Below, in pieces: positions 20,214 to 32,803 of a DNA stretch of 64,000 bases. Position 1 is the stretch's first letter, and each line of letters opens with the position of its first letter. A model generated the notes under the pieces. The model made no database searches, was not told the origin of the DNA, and saw nothing but the letters and a program-made list of their open reading frames with translations. The stretch is taken from positions 2,084,346 to 2,148,345 of the forward strand of contig CM055112.1 in the NCBI GenBank assembly GCA_029204225.1. Direction: 5' to 3'. The position numbers and the translations under genes were made by a program. Source of the DNA: Diphasiastrum complanatum (lineage: Eukaryota; Streptophyta; Lycopodiopsida; Lycopodiales; Lycopodiaceae).

Positions 20214-22985
20214 ATGTCGTATGGAGATCACGAACAATTTGAGATGGATGAAGACGAGATTCTATTGTGCAAGGAGGCAGACACTCCTCTATATCCTGGA
20301 GCAAGACTAACTATATCAATTCTTATTCTAAACCTTCAAGCAACATATAGATGGAGTGATCGTAACGTGACATCTTTATTCAGGTACTTAATGCATAACA
20401 CAACTATTATACTTTATAGCGTATTTACATTAAGTTAGTTTTTTTTCTATTCTAACAACTCACTTTGCTTTTTTTTTAGGTTGTTGCATCGAATACTTCC
20501 AAAAGAAAAGGTGATACCTAAAACATGAAAGATGATGACCGTGCTTGGAATGGATTACGACACAATACATGCATGTCCATAAGACCATGTTCTATATAGA
20601 GGTGAGCATTCAGAAAAGCTTCAATGTCCAATGTGTAATGTTTCACGTTTTCGAGATGACGTACAAGGGGATAAAGTGCCAAGAAAAGTGTTACAACATT
20701 TTTCAATTATCCCACAATTGCAACGTTTATTTCGATGTAAATCTTTGGCACAACTAATGGATTGGCATGTCAAAAATCAATCTACGAATGATGTGATGCG
20801 AGTACCAAGTGATTCACTTGCATGGAGACATATTGAAGACCAATGGCCCGAGTTTAAAAATGAACCTCGTAATTTGAGATTTAGCCTTGCTATGGATGGC
20901 ATAAGTCCTTTTAGCGTTCAAGCGTCAACTTGGTCCACATGGCTAGTTGTGCTTGTTAATTATAACATACCTCCATGGTTGAGTATTAAAATGGGGCACT
21001 TGTTATTGGCTTTATTGATTCCAGAAAAGTACAAGCCCAAGAACATGGATGTGTATCTTGCACCTTTGGTCGATGAATTGTGCATTCTTTGGAATGGTAT
21101 TCACGCTTACGACATCTCGAGACCTTTACAACAACGGAACTTCATTGTTCGTGGAATTCTAATGTGGACGATGCATGATTACCCCGGTTTAAGCGAATGT
21201 TCAAGTATCTATATAATGAATCTAATCCATTTTAGGGTATAACGTTTGAGTATATTTAACTAAGCTTATGTTTAATTTGGTTTATGAACTATGCAAGTTT
21301 AACCACATCGGATTACAATGCACGTTATATTTGTGGACCACTTTTGGAGGGTCGACATAGCACAAATATGTTAAAAAAAGTGGTGAACAAAAATCATCGC
21401 AAATACTTGCCACCTGATCATCCTTTTCGAAGGTCGAATAGGCGATTTTTTGGAGGGCGAGGAGATAATCCTCTAACTACACCACCACCCCCACACATGG
21501 GAGTAGCGGAATGGCATGGTGAATGGCTTAAACATCACGACGTTAATTCTTCATGGAACGAATCCATTGATGGTATGAAACGGCTGTCTATTTTTCATAA
21601 ATTACCCTATTGGAGAAATTTATTGATAAACCATCTATTGGATCCTATGCACATATTCAAAAATGTTGGTATATCCTTATGGAACCACATCATTGGCATA
21701 AAAGACAACTCTGCAGCTCGTAAAGATCTACAAGCGGCCGATGTGAAAAGACCCTATTGGATTCAATACACCGAAGGTGGAGATGAGATCCTACCTAGCG
21801 TGCCGTGGATTCTTACAAAAGAGCAACTCTTGTATGTTAAACATGTCATAAAACAAATGAGAACTCCAACAGGCTATGCACATTCTTTATGCAAGTCATT
21901 TACCAAAGATGGTAAATTAAGTGGATTGAAATCACATGATTGGCATAAGATGTTGCAATTCATACTTCCGCTTTCTATTCGAGGTCTCTTCAACAATGAC
22001 GTACGAAATACGCTTTACAATTTGTCATCGATGATTAGGTTTGTATCTTTTTTTAAGCACGTGTATAAATATGTGTTATTTCAATTTTTTTATGTGTTAA
22101 ACAACCTAATGTACTATCAATCTTGTAGGTGGATTTCCTCAAAAGAAATAAAGAACAGTGATTTGGATTTCATGAAAGTCCAAATGATCGAAATGGTATG
22201 TTTGTTGGAAAGAGATTTTCCAACTTCCTTTTTGGATATACAAGTTCATCTTCTAGTGCATTTGGTCGAAGAAGTATCAATTGCAGGACCTGTGCACACG
22301 AGATGGATGTTCTACCTTGAGCGCTTTATGAAAACATTGAAACGAATCGAAGAAGAAGGAGAGCATTGGAGAACGACAAACCTTTGGAGCCTTACCTTCA
22401 AAATGCTCTCGTAAATGGGTTTTTGATACGATGCTAAAAGCATCTGAAAACAGAAAAGAAGTGACTGAATTAGAATGCAAATTTGTTCGCGGATGTGGAT
22501 GGAAGGTTAGTGTCATATTGTTTTTGTGAAGTTTTGTGTTTGTCCTACTTAATATATGAATAGTATATCTAATTACACACATTTGATTTTTTTGTTTTGT
22601 TTTAGTATACATCATACACTGCCATGTGGGCATATGGACACCATTATCGTGTTGAGAGAGTTGACAACAAGCGACGTACATATGAGTGTGGTATAATGGC
22701 CAACTTTCAACAAGAGAGTCGTTCTAGTGCGAGGGACCCTAATGTCAGTTCGGGTGACCTAGACTATGTCGGCACATTGCAACATATTTAGGAAGTCAAT
22801 TACAAGACTAATGACAAATATTTTATTTTTGACGTAAAATGGTTTAAGTTCATCTATCGTGGAAGCAACGACATGATTAGAAATGATAACTCAAAGTTTT
22901 TTCAAATCGACTCAACAAAATGTATATCGATGGACTCTCATGACACTTTAGTATTGCCACGACATTGTGAACAAGTGAGACTCTA
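20214..22985 (+). pseudogene. CACTA (En/Spm) TNP2-type transposase pseudogene (copy 2)
   Basis: The transposase would bind and cut the element's ends. The blocks run in TNP2 order. LLCKEADTPLYPGARL (20214-20387) ends at a GT donor, and the frame resumes after a T-rich tract and AG at 20479. Then come LGMDYDTIHACP, EHSEKLQCPMCNVSRFRDD, IPQLQRLFRCKSLAQLMDWH, FSLAMDGISPF and ILMWTMHDYPG (to 21242). The next frame (21284-22414) has MLKKVVNKNHRKYLPPDHPF, LLDPMHIFKN, GLKSHDWHKMLQF, QVHLLVHLVEEV and HTRWMFYLERFMKTLK, then FVRGCGWK to 22505. After a second likely intron, MWAYGHHYRVE and FDVKWFKFIY complete the C-terminal domain. Stops near 20521 and 20580, a frame break near 21240, and loss of the segment after ERFMKTLK disable it. 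Confidence 0.92.
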
Positions 22986-23061
22986 AAATTTCAATGTCAT
23001 TAATATTGGCAATCCAATTATTTATGTATCAATCTTATAAGACTAATTTAATTTATGTATC

Positions 23062-23162
23062 AATCCTATTGGCTAATATTCACATTGATCCTATCCATTC
23101 ATCTTGGACCCAACTTAATCCAAGGGTCCACAAAAAGTACATTGGAAATCACAAGATTCATG
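23062..23162 (-). repeat. Inverted 100-base fragment of L1 LTR
   Basis: TTGGACCCAACTTAATCCAA and GGTCCACAAAAAGTACATTG are the reverse complement of about 1585-1690 of the first L1 repeat. The fragment sits where the CACTA element loses its 3' end. Confidence 0.8.
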
Positions 23163-23466
23163 CATGTACTGCATGTCAACTCATAAAATTGCCTAGACAT
23201 GTGTAGATCACATAAACCACTTTGCATGTTGCATGCACTGATTGCATGTGGCTTGCATGCACACTGAATGACATTGCATGCTATCTAAACTTTTGCATGA
23301 CATCAAATTTGAATCTACCTAACTCAAACTTGACCTATTCTAGAAGGTTATGTGCTCAATTCACATACCTTTATGTACAATAAAATTTACAAATGGAAAT
23401 ACCATGGTGATGGCCCCAAAACTCGAGATAGGAAGATATTTTTTACTAATCTTCACACTCTTCCTT
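23163..23466 (-). repeat. Probable 3' LTR part and polypurine tract of the antisense copia
   Basis: Read on the minus strand, AAGGAAGAG (23458-23466) is followed by TGTGAAGATTAG, a polypurine tract and LTR start. The pol frame overlaps it, its last codons reading into the LTR. The other LTR edge was not found. The region is rich in GCATG-type repeats (23220-23290). Confidence 0.55.
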
Positions 23467-25040
23467 AAAATATATGTTCCTATCCAACATAGACTTCGAA
23501 ATTAGGCCAAGGTTAGTCCTCATCTTGATAAAGACATTCTTGAGCAATGGCTTGGTGAGAAGATTTGCAATACAATTTGAAGATCCAACATGCTCCAATA
23601 AGATCTCTCTCCCAATGACTTTTTCTCTTACAAAATGATGAGCTACCTCAATGTTTTTTCTCCTTGCATGGAACACAAGATTATTTGCAAGAGCTTGAGC
23701 CGAGATGTTATCATTCTTGATAATTGGAAGGTCTTCATTTCCATAACACTTTAGTTCCAAAAGTAGCCTTTTGATCCATAAAATCTCTTTTGTTGTGGTT
23801 GTAAGAGAATTGTACTAAGCTTCACAAGATGATAAGGATATAGTTGCTTGCTTCTTTGATAGCCAAGAAACTAAATTCCCTCCAAGAAAAATTGTGTAAG
23901 CACTTGTGGATTTTCTATCCAACCGGTTTCCTGCAAAATCTGAATCTAAAAAGGCAACCAAAGTCATATCTTCTCCTTTGTAGAATAATCCATAATCTAA
24001 GGTAGAAGATATATACCTCAAGATTCTTTTAGCCAACTTCTAGTGATATATCTTTGGATCCTGCATGTATTGACTTAGCTTATACACACTAAAGCTTAGA
24101 TCAGGCCTAGTCACTGTTAACCATATAAGTGAGCCAATAAGACTCCTATAAAGAGTGATGTCCACAAAGGATTTTTCATCATCTTTCATAGGAACTTTTA
24201 CAATGTGCTCCATTGGTGTATCTATGCCTTTATAGTTTTCCATTTGGAATTTCTTGAGCATATAAAGTGCATATCTACTATGACTTATAAAGGCATGACC
24301 TTTCCAATAGTCAATCTCAAGGCCTAGAATATAGTGAAGAACTCCTAATTCCTACATCTTAAACTCACTACCAAGTGCATGCTTAGTCTCTTCAACTAGC
24401 TTTTGATTATTTTCACAAAGAATGATATCATCTACATAGATGAGAAAAATATTTACAAAGTTATCTACAGACTTATAATACAAATACGGGTCATATTCAC
24501 TAAGACAAAATCCGAGTGATATGAGATAGGAGTTGAGCCTTGCATACCAAGATCTTGGTGCTTGTTTTAGTCCATAGAGACTTTTGAACAAAAGACAAAC
24601 TTTTGATTCTTCACCTTCTTTCACAAAACCAGGAGGTTGCTTCACGGTAAATCTCCTCCTCAAGATAGCCATTGAGAAAGGCATTAGAAACATCAAGCTG
24701 AAACATTCTCCAATTGTGAGAACATGCAAGAGATATGAGTATTCTGATTGTTACCATTTTTGCAACTGGTGCAAAGGTGTCTTCATAGTCAAAACCTTTG
24801 ATTTGAGAGTAGCCTTTGGCACAAAGTCTTGCTTTATATTTATTGATAGATCCATCATTATTATACTTGATTCTGAAAACCCACTTACATCCAATCACAT
24901 GCATGTTGTTTGGTGGCTCCACAAGCTCCCATGTGTTGTTTGACATCAAGGCTTCAAACTCTTGGGTCATTGCTTCAACCACATCTCAGATTGAAGTGCT
25001 TCTTGGACATCTTTAGGCTCTTCATCTGATATTAAGAGAG
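23446..25040 (-). pseudogene. Ty1/copia RT and RNase H remnant (antisense)
   Basis: From high to low coordinates on the minus strand: a linker with ISDEEPKDVQEAL, then the RT start MTQEFEALMSNNTWELVEPP, GCKWVFRIKYNNDGSI, KARLCAKGYSQ and FQLDVSNAFLNGYLEEEIY. It continues QPPGFVKEGEESKVCLL, SLYGLKQAPRSWYARL and IYVDDIILCENN (the catalytic YVDD), then SLIGSLIWLTVTRPDLSF. The RNase H part has FLDSDFAGNRLDRKSTSAY, WLSKKQATISLSS and FHARRKNIEV, ending ANLLTKPL. Frameshifts and stops near 24630, 24350, 24260, 24040 and 23815 break it. Gag, protease and integrase are not on this strand. Confidence 0.92.
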
Positions 25041-25044
25041 CATG

Positions 25045-27370
25045 ATAGGAAATTTCACCTTCCACATGATAAAGATGAATGTTACCAATGAACTTCTCAA
25101 GGAAGTTGTTAAGTGCACATCATCTTTGGAAGCTTGGAATTCATTGAAGAAGCTTTATGGATCCAAGTCTACTTCTAGAGTGTTGACTCTAAGAAGGCAA
25201 ATCTTTTCTTGTTTGCAAAAGAATGAAGAAAGTCCAAGTACTTTTGTTTTGAGAATGAAAGCATTGAATGATGAGTTAGCTTGCATAGATGAAAGCATTA
25301 AGGAAGGAGAGCTTATTCAAGTGATTCTTAATGGCTTGTTGGATGCTCATGTTAACATTGTTTAAAGTATTGCTATTCAAAATACTTTGCCAAGCTTGAT
25401 GGATCTTCAAGAGATCTTGATCAATGAGAAATATAGGCTTCAAGCAAGAGGTGGATCTACATCGACACTTCAAGAGGATGCTATGTTCACAAAGGGCAAA
25501 TTCAAGGGCAAAACCAAAAGCAAGTGGTCTAAAGGGCAAGATCAAGTGGATGCTTCTTCAAGTGGCAAAAAGAAGGATAGATCAAAGCTCAAGTTCTTCT
25601 ATTGTGGCATCAAAGGACACTTTGCAAGTGAGTGCTACAAGAAGAAGAGAGATCAAGGAGACAAGCAAGGTAATCTTACTCTTGATGAGGATGGTTTGGA
25701 TGTGCAAGATGCAATTGATGATGCTTTTGTGATGTCTTCATGTATGCTTGCTAATGATGGAGATCTAGATCTTGGTGGATTGATAGTGGAGCAAGTTCAC
25801 ACATGTCCTTTCACAAAGAGTACTTCACTTCTTTGCTGGCATATGGAGATGACAAGAGGGTGATCTACACGGCCAATGATGGTGAGTGTGCAATCAAAGG
25901 GATTGGCACAATTCCTATTTATCTCTCTACAAATAGGAATGTTCATTTGGAGGATGTCTTGTTTATTCCATCTATTACCAAGAATTTGCTTAGTGTGAGT
26001 CAAATGCTAAGTAAGGGCCTCAAGGTGGAGTTTGATGGAGATGCTTGTTTGATCAAAAGGAAGGATGTCTTGATTGGAAAAGGTAAAAGACAAGGGAAGT
26101 TGTTCAAACTTGATGCTTGTGTTATTGCTAACCAAGTTGGATGTGCTGCAAGGGAGCAAATTTCTAATCAAGAGGTTTGGCACAAAAGGATGGGACACCT
26201 CAACTTCAAGTCATTGGAGGTAATGGCAAGGAAGAAGGTTGTGATTGGTCTTCCAAGTTCCTTAAGTAATGACAAGCATGTTTGTGAGTCTTGTGCTTTG
26301 TCTAAGTCACATAGATTACCTTATACTAGATCTATTTCTAGATCTACAAAGCCTTTTCAGCTTGTACATTCAAATATTCATGGATTTACTACAATTAGCA
26401 ATAGTGGAGCTAAGATGTATGTAACATTCATTGATGATTTTAGTAGATTTTGTTGGATCTATCTACTAAAGAGCAAGGATGAAGTGTATGATGTCTTTTT
26501 CAAGTTCAAGAATGCAAGGGAGAACCAATTCTCCACAAAGGTCAAGTGCTTGAGAGGTGACAATGGTGGCGAGTACATATCTAAGAAGTTCAAGGCTTTT
26601 TTGTGATGAGCATGGGACCAAGAGGGAGTGTACAACATCAAGTACCCCACAACAAAATCGAGTGGCTGAAAGGAAGAATAGGACTTTATGTGAAAGTGCT
26701 AAATCTATGAGGTTAAGTGCTAATCTTGACAAACCATTTTGGGATCAAGCTTTGTTGTGTGCCAATTTCTTGTGCAATAGGTGGCCGAGTGCTATTTTGG
26801 ATGGAAGGACACCTTTTGAGATGCTATTCAAGAGGAGGCCGAGTGTCAACTTTCTAAGAACCTTTGGATGCACATGCTATGTCAACATTACTCTTGATGA
26901 TAGGACCAAGGAGGATCCATCTTCAAGAAGAGGTATTTTTGTTGGATATAGTGAGGTGAGTAAAGCCTACAAGGTTTACATTCCTTCTACTAACAAAGTG
27001 ATTGTTGGTAGAGATGTCATTTTTGATGAGGGAAACATTCCAAAGGTGTCTTCAAGCATGATTGATGGTAAAGTAGATGGTTCTAACATTCTTGATGTTG
27101 ATGAGAAGGATCCTACTTTGGATGGTGGTGATGATGGACCTTCATCAAGTCAAAAGCCAAGGAGAACATCAAGAGAAAGACAAGTACCTTCAAGGCTCAC
27201 ATATGATCAAAAGCGTAAGCAAGTAGTTTCTGGAAATTATGTTGCTTTCCTAACCTCTTTGGTGAGCCTACAAGTGTAGATCAAGCAAGGAAAGAAGAGG
27301 AGTGGATCCAACCAATGGATCTTGAGTATCAATCTCTTATGAAGAGTGGAACATCTTTTGGAAGATCTTC
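25045..27370 (+). pseudogene. Ty1/copia gag-protease-integrase remnant (sense)
   Basis: Gag is 5' truncated and starts near MNVTNELLKEVVKCTSS. It has a knuckle with the first Cys replaced (FFYCGIKGHFASECYK). The protease loop WIDSGASSHMS at about 25775 is in another frame. Integrase follows: VWHKRMGHLNFKSLEVM and CESCALSK of the zinc-binding domain. The core reads FQLVHSNIHG where a catalytic Asp is expected (Asn instead), LRGDNGGEYIS, and after a frameshift near 26600 TPQQNRVAERKNRTL. The C-terminal part includes FLRTFGCTCYV and RRGIFVGYS, then the linker NYVAFLTSL and the first RT residues (MDLEYQSLMKSGT). RT itself is missing. The Asp-to-Asn change and the frameshifts disable it. Confidence 0.92.
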
Positions 27371-27695
27371 TTGTGTACATGGAGCTATGCAAGTGGATGG
27401 ATGTTATCTTGCTGTAAAATCAAGTAATGGATCTGGAAAACAAATTTTTTTCAATGACTTTGATGGTCAAGTTGAAGATCAAGAGGTTGATCTCCAAGCA
27501 CTTCAACTAGTCAAAAGGGAAGGTGACAATTTGGAGCTAGTCAAGAGCATCAAAGGAGAGGTAATTGGCAAAGGTGTTATGAATCTATTTTTACAGCATA
27601 TTGAAGACTCAAGTAAGGTCAAAGGAGTCACGAGAAGCTTTGCAGTACATGTGTGTATACCCTCGAGAATCTTCCAAATGGTTGAAAAGAGCTAA
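27371..27695 (+). CDS. Unidentified ORF segment fused to the copia linker
   Basis: The frame that begins as the copia RT start at 27315 loses RT similarity after MKSGT. It runs on for about 107 codons with no stop (SFGRSSCVHGAMQVDGCYLA, FFNDFDGQVEDQEVDLQAL, to IFQMVEKS). I do not recognise it. It may be non-homologous sequence joined by an internal deletion, and open by chance. Confidence 0.25.
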
Positions 27696-29349
27696 AAATG
27701 CAAGTAAAGATGTTTCAAAAACCACTAAGAATCAATTTTCATCCTCAAACTCACATAGTAGAGACACCTCAACTTTTATATATTATCACAATATATTATC
27801 ACTCTCGTGGCAAAGCTAAAATTGGAATGTGCCTATAGAAAAATAAAAGTGATTATGAGTGGACAAATGGAATGTGCTTAAAAAAGAATAAGTAAATCTT
27901 TGAGTGCGAATGGTAAGTAGGCTCTCCCAGATTTTGTAGCCTACTAGGATTTTAAGCTTGTGTCATTCATGTTTTGCCATGTTTTATCAATCTACTACTA
28001 AAACTCTCCAAGTGGCAACTTTGACTCAAGGTAGTCATCCAAGTGAAAGAGTTTACACAATACAAGACAATGTATGATTAAGTGGCAACTTGGAAGGGCT
28101 CGTTGTCTTTGTAACTTTATGTTTCAAAGTCACTTTTCAATTTTAAAAAAATAACTTTTTTTTACCATTCTCAAAAAATATATCGTTCTATTTGAAAAGT
28201 TTTTGTAAAATTTTGACCACATATGGAATTTAAAATTTGTCTTTTAAATGGTGGGTAATCCTTGAAAGGCAAATGGGCCTTTGACGTCCATTGCACGTGC
28301 AAAGGCCAATTATCATTGATCCATAACAACCTTGGAGTTTGACATGCATCCCCTCTCACATAAAAGGCTTATTTTAACTTTAACTTTAGTATAAATATTG
28401 TTTTTCAAAAGCTATCTTTAAATTTTAAAAATGCTAGAGTATTTTAACATTTAGAAACACAATCTTGTTGTGTTTATAAATTAATATTTTAGAACTTTGA
28501 CTCTTCCTTTCATGAAATTTATAAATTAGACTGCTTAAAGCGCAGAATCTGAAGTAATCTTCCAACCCACACTTTTTGTTTTTGAGAGGTTGATTTTATT
28601 CTTGAAATGCAGATTCTATTCAATGATAATCATGTGAATAAAATCAAACCATTCATTACGCAATGGAAGGAGCTGGGCAAATCACATCCTGAACCTTCAC
28701 ATAGAGCGTGAAAGGTTAGTCGTGTAGGCTTACGCGCGGACTAAATTTAGGTTTCAAAAAAAGAGTGCCATTCATTTAGCTCCACCCACAATTGAGCTTT
28801 TAAACAAAATGGTTATTTTTGGTTGAGTCTCAATCAATAGTTTGGTGAAATTTCACGTGCATTGAAAGCTTGCAAATGGCAAGCCAGATGGTAGGCTGGC
28901 AACATCAATCATCTAGTGTTGTGTTGTGTGGTGGTCTTTTCTGCAGAAGCAGCATAAGGAAAGAACAAAGAACCATTTCTTTCTTATTTTCTACCTTTTT
29001 CTATTCTCCTTCTTCCTGACCTGCTATTTTGTTCTGTTGCTGCTTTCAATTTTCTAAGCATTATCCATGCACACTAGTACGTACGCATGTCAGACTGGCT
29101 CAGATCCAGGATTTCTAGACTCAAATCGTTGCACTGTTCCTATCACTCACCTACAGGCTACAGCAAGCGGCAGGCATCCATCCATTGCAGCTTCTTCTTC
29201 TTCTTCAATAGAATGCTGCATCATAGTAATATCTTTAGATTGAATGCGCAAAGTTTTCCACTATTCCAGTATGGAGTTTGAAGAAGAGTAGGCTATTGTT
29301 GGTATTAGTATGATTTATGAAGGTGTTGTGAAGGTTGTGGTGAGCGGAT
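27696..29349. other. Upstream region of the CASPL5A-like gene
   Basis: No other gene is recognised. Near the gene, 28970-29080 is pyrimidine-rich and a CTTCTTCTTCTTCTTC tract lies at about 29190, both common in plant 5' leaders. No convincing TATA box was identified. A short AT-rich stretch lies at 28140-28250. Confidence 0.4.
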
Positions 29350-32300
29350 ATGGATACGAGCCATCCGGCAGTGCACCCTCTGGGGGTTTTTGTAGCAGGG
29401 GGTGAGCATCCGCCTCGAAGACTAAGGACCAAAGCTTTGCAAGGGATGCCTGGGACTTATGGAGGTTTAGCCTTACGATTAGGGCAGTTCGCTTTTGCTG
29501 TTAGCGCCTGTGCTACCATGATTTGTGTGAAGGAGTTCGCCACAGTTACAGCTTTCTGGTACTTTCACGGGAACCTTACTATCATGACTGCCAATCATGT
29601 GAGCCTTTTGCTCCATGTTCTTATAATGGTTTGAGTATCTATCTTCTTGTCCTTTGCTGCGATTCTTACACGGAATGTGACCATTTCAATCTCACCTAAA
29701 GTTAATCATAGCTTCCATTAGAAGCATGCGACAGTGGAATCAAACATATTACAGTAGCCAAGGATGGGATGCCATCTCTGATTATTTAGCTTCTCCGAAT
29801 TTCAACAGCTCTGTCTATTGTTCTGTTGTTCCTGATGGAAAGTTGGACATTGGTTTTGCACATGCATCTTGCATGCCCATTCTAGGCTCACTTAAAATGT
29901 TGCAGTTTAATGGTTATATTTTAGAAATTCACAAGCTACTTGATATCTTGTCTCTTGTTGCTTTGTGTGTGGAGTACAATGTTATGCTCTTTATATTTGT
30001 TTTTTGGGAAATACAGAGTCTCCATATCGTCACCAGAGTGCTTGTATAATATTTTATAACCTTTATTTAGCTTTTTCTCTGCACATGGGACGCAAATTGT
30101 TGTTCTTCGGGAGATAGGACTGCGAATATGCCAGCTGAAGTGCTTCTGTGCTACGTTTCTTGTCAGCGAATTAAATTGGAGCGTGATAAAAGTTCATCAG
30201 TGATCAGATTTGCCATAGCCAAACGCTGGAAGCCAACAATGAGGAATCATGCATTTAGCCATCACCCGCCATGTGCTTCTCCACATGTCCATATTTAGAG
30301 TAATATTTAAAAACTGGACATGGCCATAACAGTCGGTGCCAATATTGATAGCTTTATGTGGCATTCGTGGTGCACACTTGTTTGCATTGTCCAGCACCAT
30401 TCTTATCTTATCCATTGCTTCCAAGTCACAACATTCCTCATGATGCCTTCCTTTGGCATTCTTGGACCATTCATAGAGCTTGACAATGGACATAGTTTCA
30501 TATCAACTCTCAACAACTAACCTTATCATACCATATCTTTTCTTATGTTGTGGCATTAGTTCACTAGCTATCTGGATGCGTAGCCAAATTTATCTTTTGG
30601 CTATCAATTATATGACATTGCCAAAACCTTTAAAGAATGAATATTTGCGTTTAATGATTTTCAGTAGCTACATCAACTAGTTTTTTTCTTTAAGAATATG
30701 TATCTCTTCTATATGTTCTTAGCAATGAGCATTGAGGGCACTTGACGGTGTTTTTTGTTTGTAGAGAGTGTTCCTAGATGTCAATTGTGAATTGAGATTC
30801 CTTGGTAAGTTGAGCATTAGATCACTATAAGTCGAATCTTGGTTCACCACTAGTCTTTCGACAATTGATGGTTTTGATGCCTCGGGTAATGTCATAGGAG
30901 ACATTTACCTATCTTATTTGTAGGACTTGCTCGCCAACAATTTGTTGGTATACAGTCCTCTTAGTGGGAGATTACTATGTGATCATCATTTGATAGTTTG
31001 TTTTATTATAATTTGATACTTCTCCTGTATATTATTCATAGATTGATGGACAAACAAATGGTCAGAAGAGTACGTAAGGCATTATTACAATGATACCCAA
31101 AGGACATGGGGCAAATGGTTATTGTTAGTAGAACTTTGCTATTTTTCTACAAGAATTTATCTTTGGGATGCAGTCCTTTTGAAGTTCTTTATGGATATCA
31201 AGTCAAATCGCCAATTGACGTACTTTGACAATCAATTATAGACAATTCTCTCAAACTTTGATCAAATGAAAGCAAATTTTTTAGGCTTTAAAACATCACC
31301 TAAATCAAAGCCCAAGTAGGATGAAATTCTAAAAGGACAAAGAATTTTTGGAGGAATTGGTTTTCTTTCAGGTCAACAAAAGAAAAAGAAAAGGCGTGCA
31401 AAATGATTTATAGGGTACTTGTTTTGCAAAATAAGCTTCATGCATTTTGAACCTTGCATACATAGAAGAGCTGGTTAGTTAGCTTATCTTCTAGAGGGTA
31501 TCAAAATGCACAATGTATTCCTTTTATCGCATTAAATAAGTGGCAGAGGAATTAAAGACTGTGCCATTAACCTCCTTGTTAATGAAGAGAAGACATTTAC
31601 TTTTGTACCAAAAAAGATATTTGGGTACAGAGTACTATAGACACAATTTTGAGGATTAGGACCATTGTTAAATACCGAAAGGAAGCCATCTAGCAACTTT
31701 AGAACATATTGCAACAATCTCATGACAATAGAGGATCTTTTAATATTGATAATTGTCCTAGGGGGTCATTGAGACCAGGGGTTCATAGTTAGTTAAAGAT
31801 TTGAAAACTTTCAAATTCTTGAGTAGAACTTAGTGTATAGGCTTTAGCTCAAGCTACATTGTATTCATTCGATTATATTTCTCTTCTATTGATGCCAATT
31901 CATCAAGATCATTAGATCTATGAGTTTACATGCATTCATGGCTTTGCCTGTCAGTCCTTTTTTGTTAGAGTAACCTTGCCTGGTTGTTTGCCCCTTTGTC
32001 AGACAATATGGTAAACTCTTCACTTTGCCCATAGCTGGATAATGTGTATTTGATTGGCTTTACTACCCTGAACTTCCTCAGGATACCTATGTACTCTCAC
32101 CTCTCTTGTATAGAAATTTTGTGCTTCATTACAAAATTTCGAATGTCTTGCTGGAACTAATGGTGATATATTAATTGGTGGCAGTTATCTTGTGGCATCG
32201 ATGGTGCTGCAGTGTGCTTGGAGCTTAACTTTGGCAGTCATCGATGTATATGCTTTGTCTACAAGGAGAAGTCTACAAAATTCATTATTGATTAGTCTAT

Positions 32301-32803
32301 TTGTTGTTGGTGATTGGGTAAGTTAAACACATGGGTCAATGTAGAAGATGCACTGAAGTGGATTGTTATGTTTGTGAATGACCTGAGCATTTTGTGTGGT
32401 TTTAGTGATCTTAGTCTGTGATGCAACACCACATCTTTTGAAAGTGAGACAGCTTTAATGGCTCCGTTAAGATCTTTAATCAATCTTCTGCTTTATGTAT
32501 TTTTCTAACTGCTTGTCAGAAATTCAAAGCCTAGCTCCTTTTTATCATTTTATCATGCACAAATTTCTATCATTCTCTGTCTCACACACGACACATACAC
32601 ATACGTGGGTGCAGGTAACATCGACTTTAACTTTTGCAGCTGCATGTTCTTCCACAGGCATAGCTGTTTTAATTGATCATGATTTGAGAGACTGTGGGAA
32701 TCAATGTGGTAAATATGAGACATCTGCCGCATTAACATTTTTAAGCTGGGTTCTAATTTCTATGTCATTCCTATTCACGTTTTGGCTTTTGGCCACCAGG
32801 TAG
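29350..32803 (+). CDS. CASPL5A: CASP-like protein, CASPL5A class (three exons)
   Basis: CASP-like proteins are four-span plasma-membrane proteins of the MARVEL superfamily; founding CASPs scaffold the Casparian strip. Exons 29350-29558, 32185-32317 and 32615-32803 join in frame to 176 residues with no stop before TAG. Both introns (2626 and 297 bases) are GT-AG, the second starting GTAAGT. The codon split at exon 1/2 restores ATVTAFCYLVAS, exactly the family motif. Other class signatures are [10 protein letters not shown] at the N-terminus, [17 protein letters not shown] (31-47) leading into TM1 with its conserved Arg43, DVYAL in TM2, [17 protein letters not shown] (109-125) with the conserved Asp in TM3, an extracellular loop with Cys141 and Cys145, and [20 protein letters not shown] as TM4. 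Length fits the family (about 175-180). The ATG at 29350 gives the conserved N-terminus. This is the only gene here that looks intact. Confidence 0.93.
31042..31220 (+). pseudogene. Ty3/gypsy integrase scrap inside intron 1 of the CASPL5A-like gene
   Basis: One frame gives IDGQTNGQK, matching the gypsy integrase TDGQTE box. About 120 bases on, another frame gives [18 protein letters not shown], matching the family's SPFEVVYG box at the expected distance. Stops and frameshifts lie between. The scrap is in the same orientation as the gene and helps explain the 2.6 kb intron. Confidence 0.75.

Noticed and set aside
23446-27370. One copia element with half of it inverted
   Set aside because: Both halves include a linker and RT start of different sequence, so they are two elements.
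29726-30680. Short open frames within intron 1 of the CASPL5A-like gene
   Set aside because: No motif, and the gene splices cleanly across the whole stretch.
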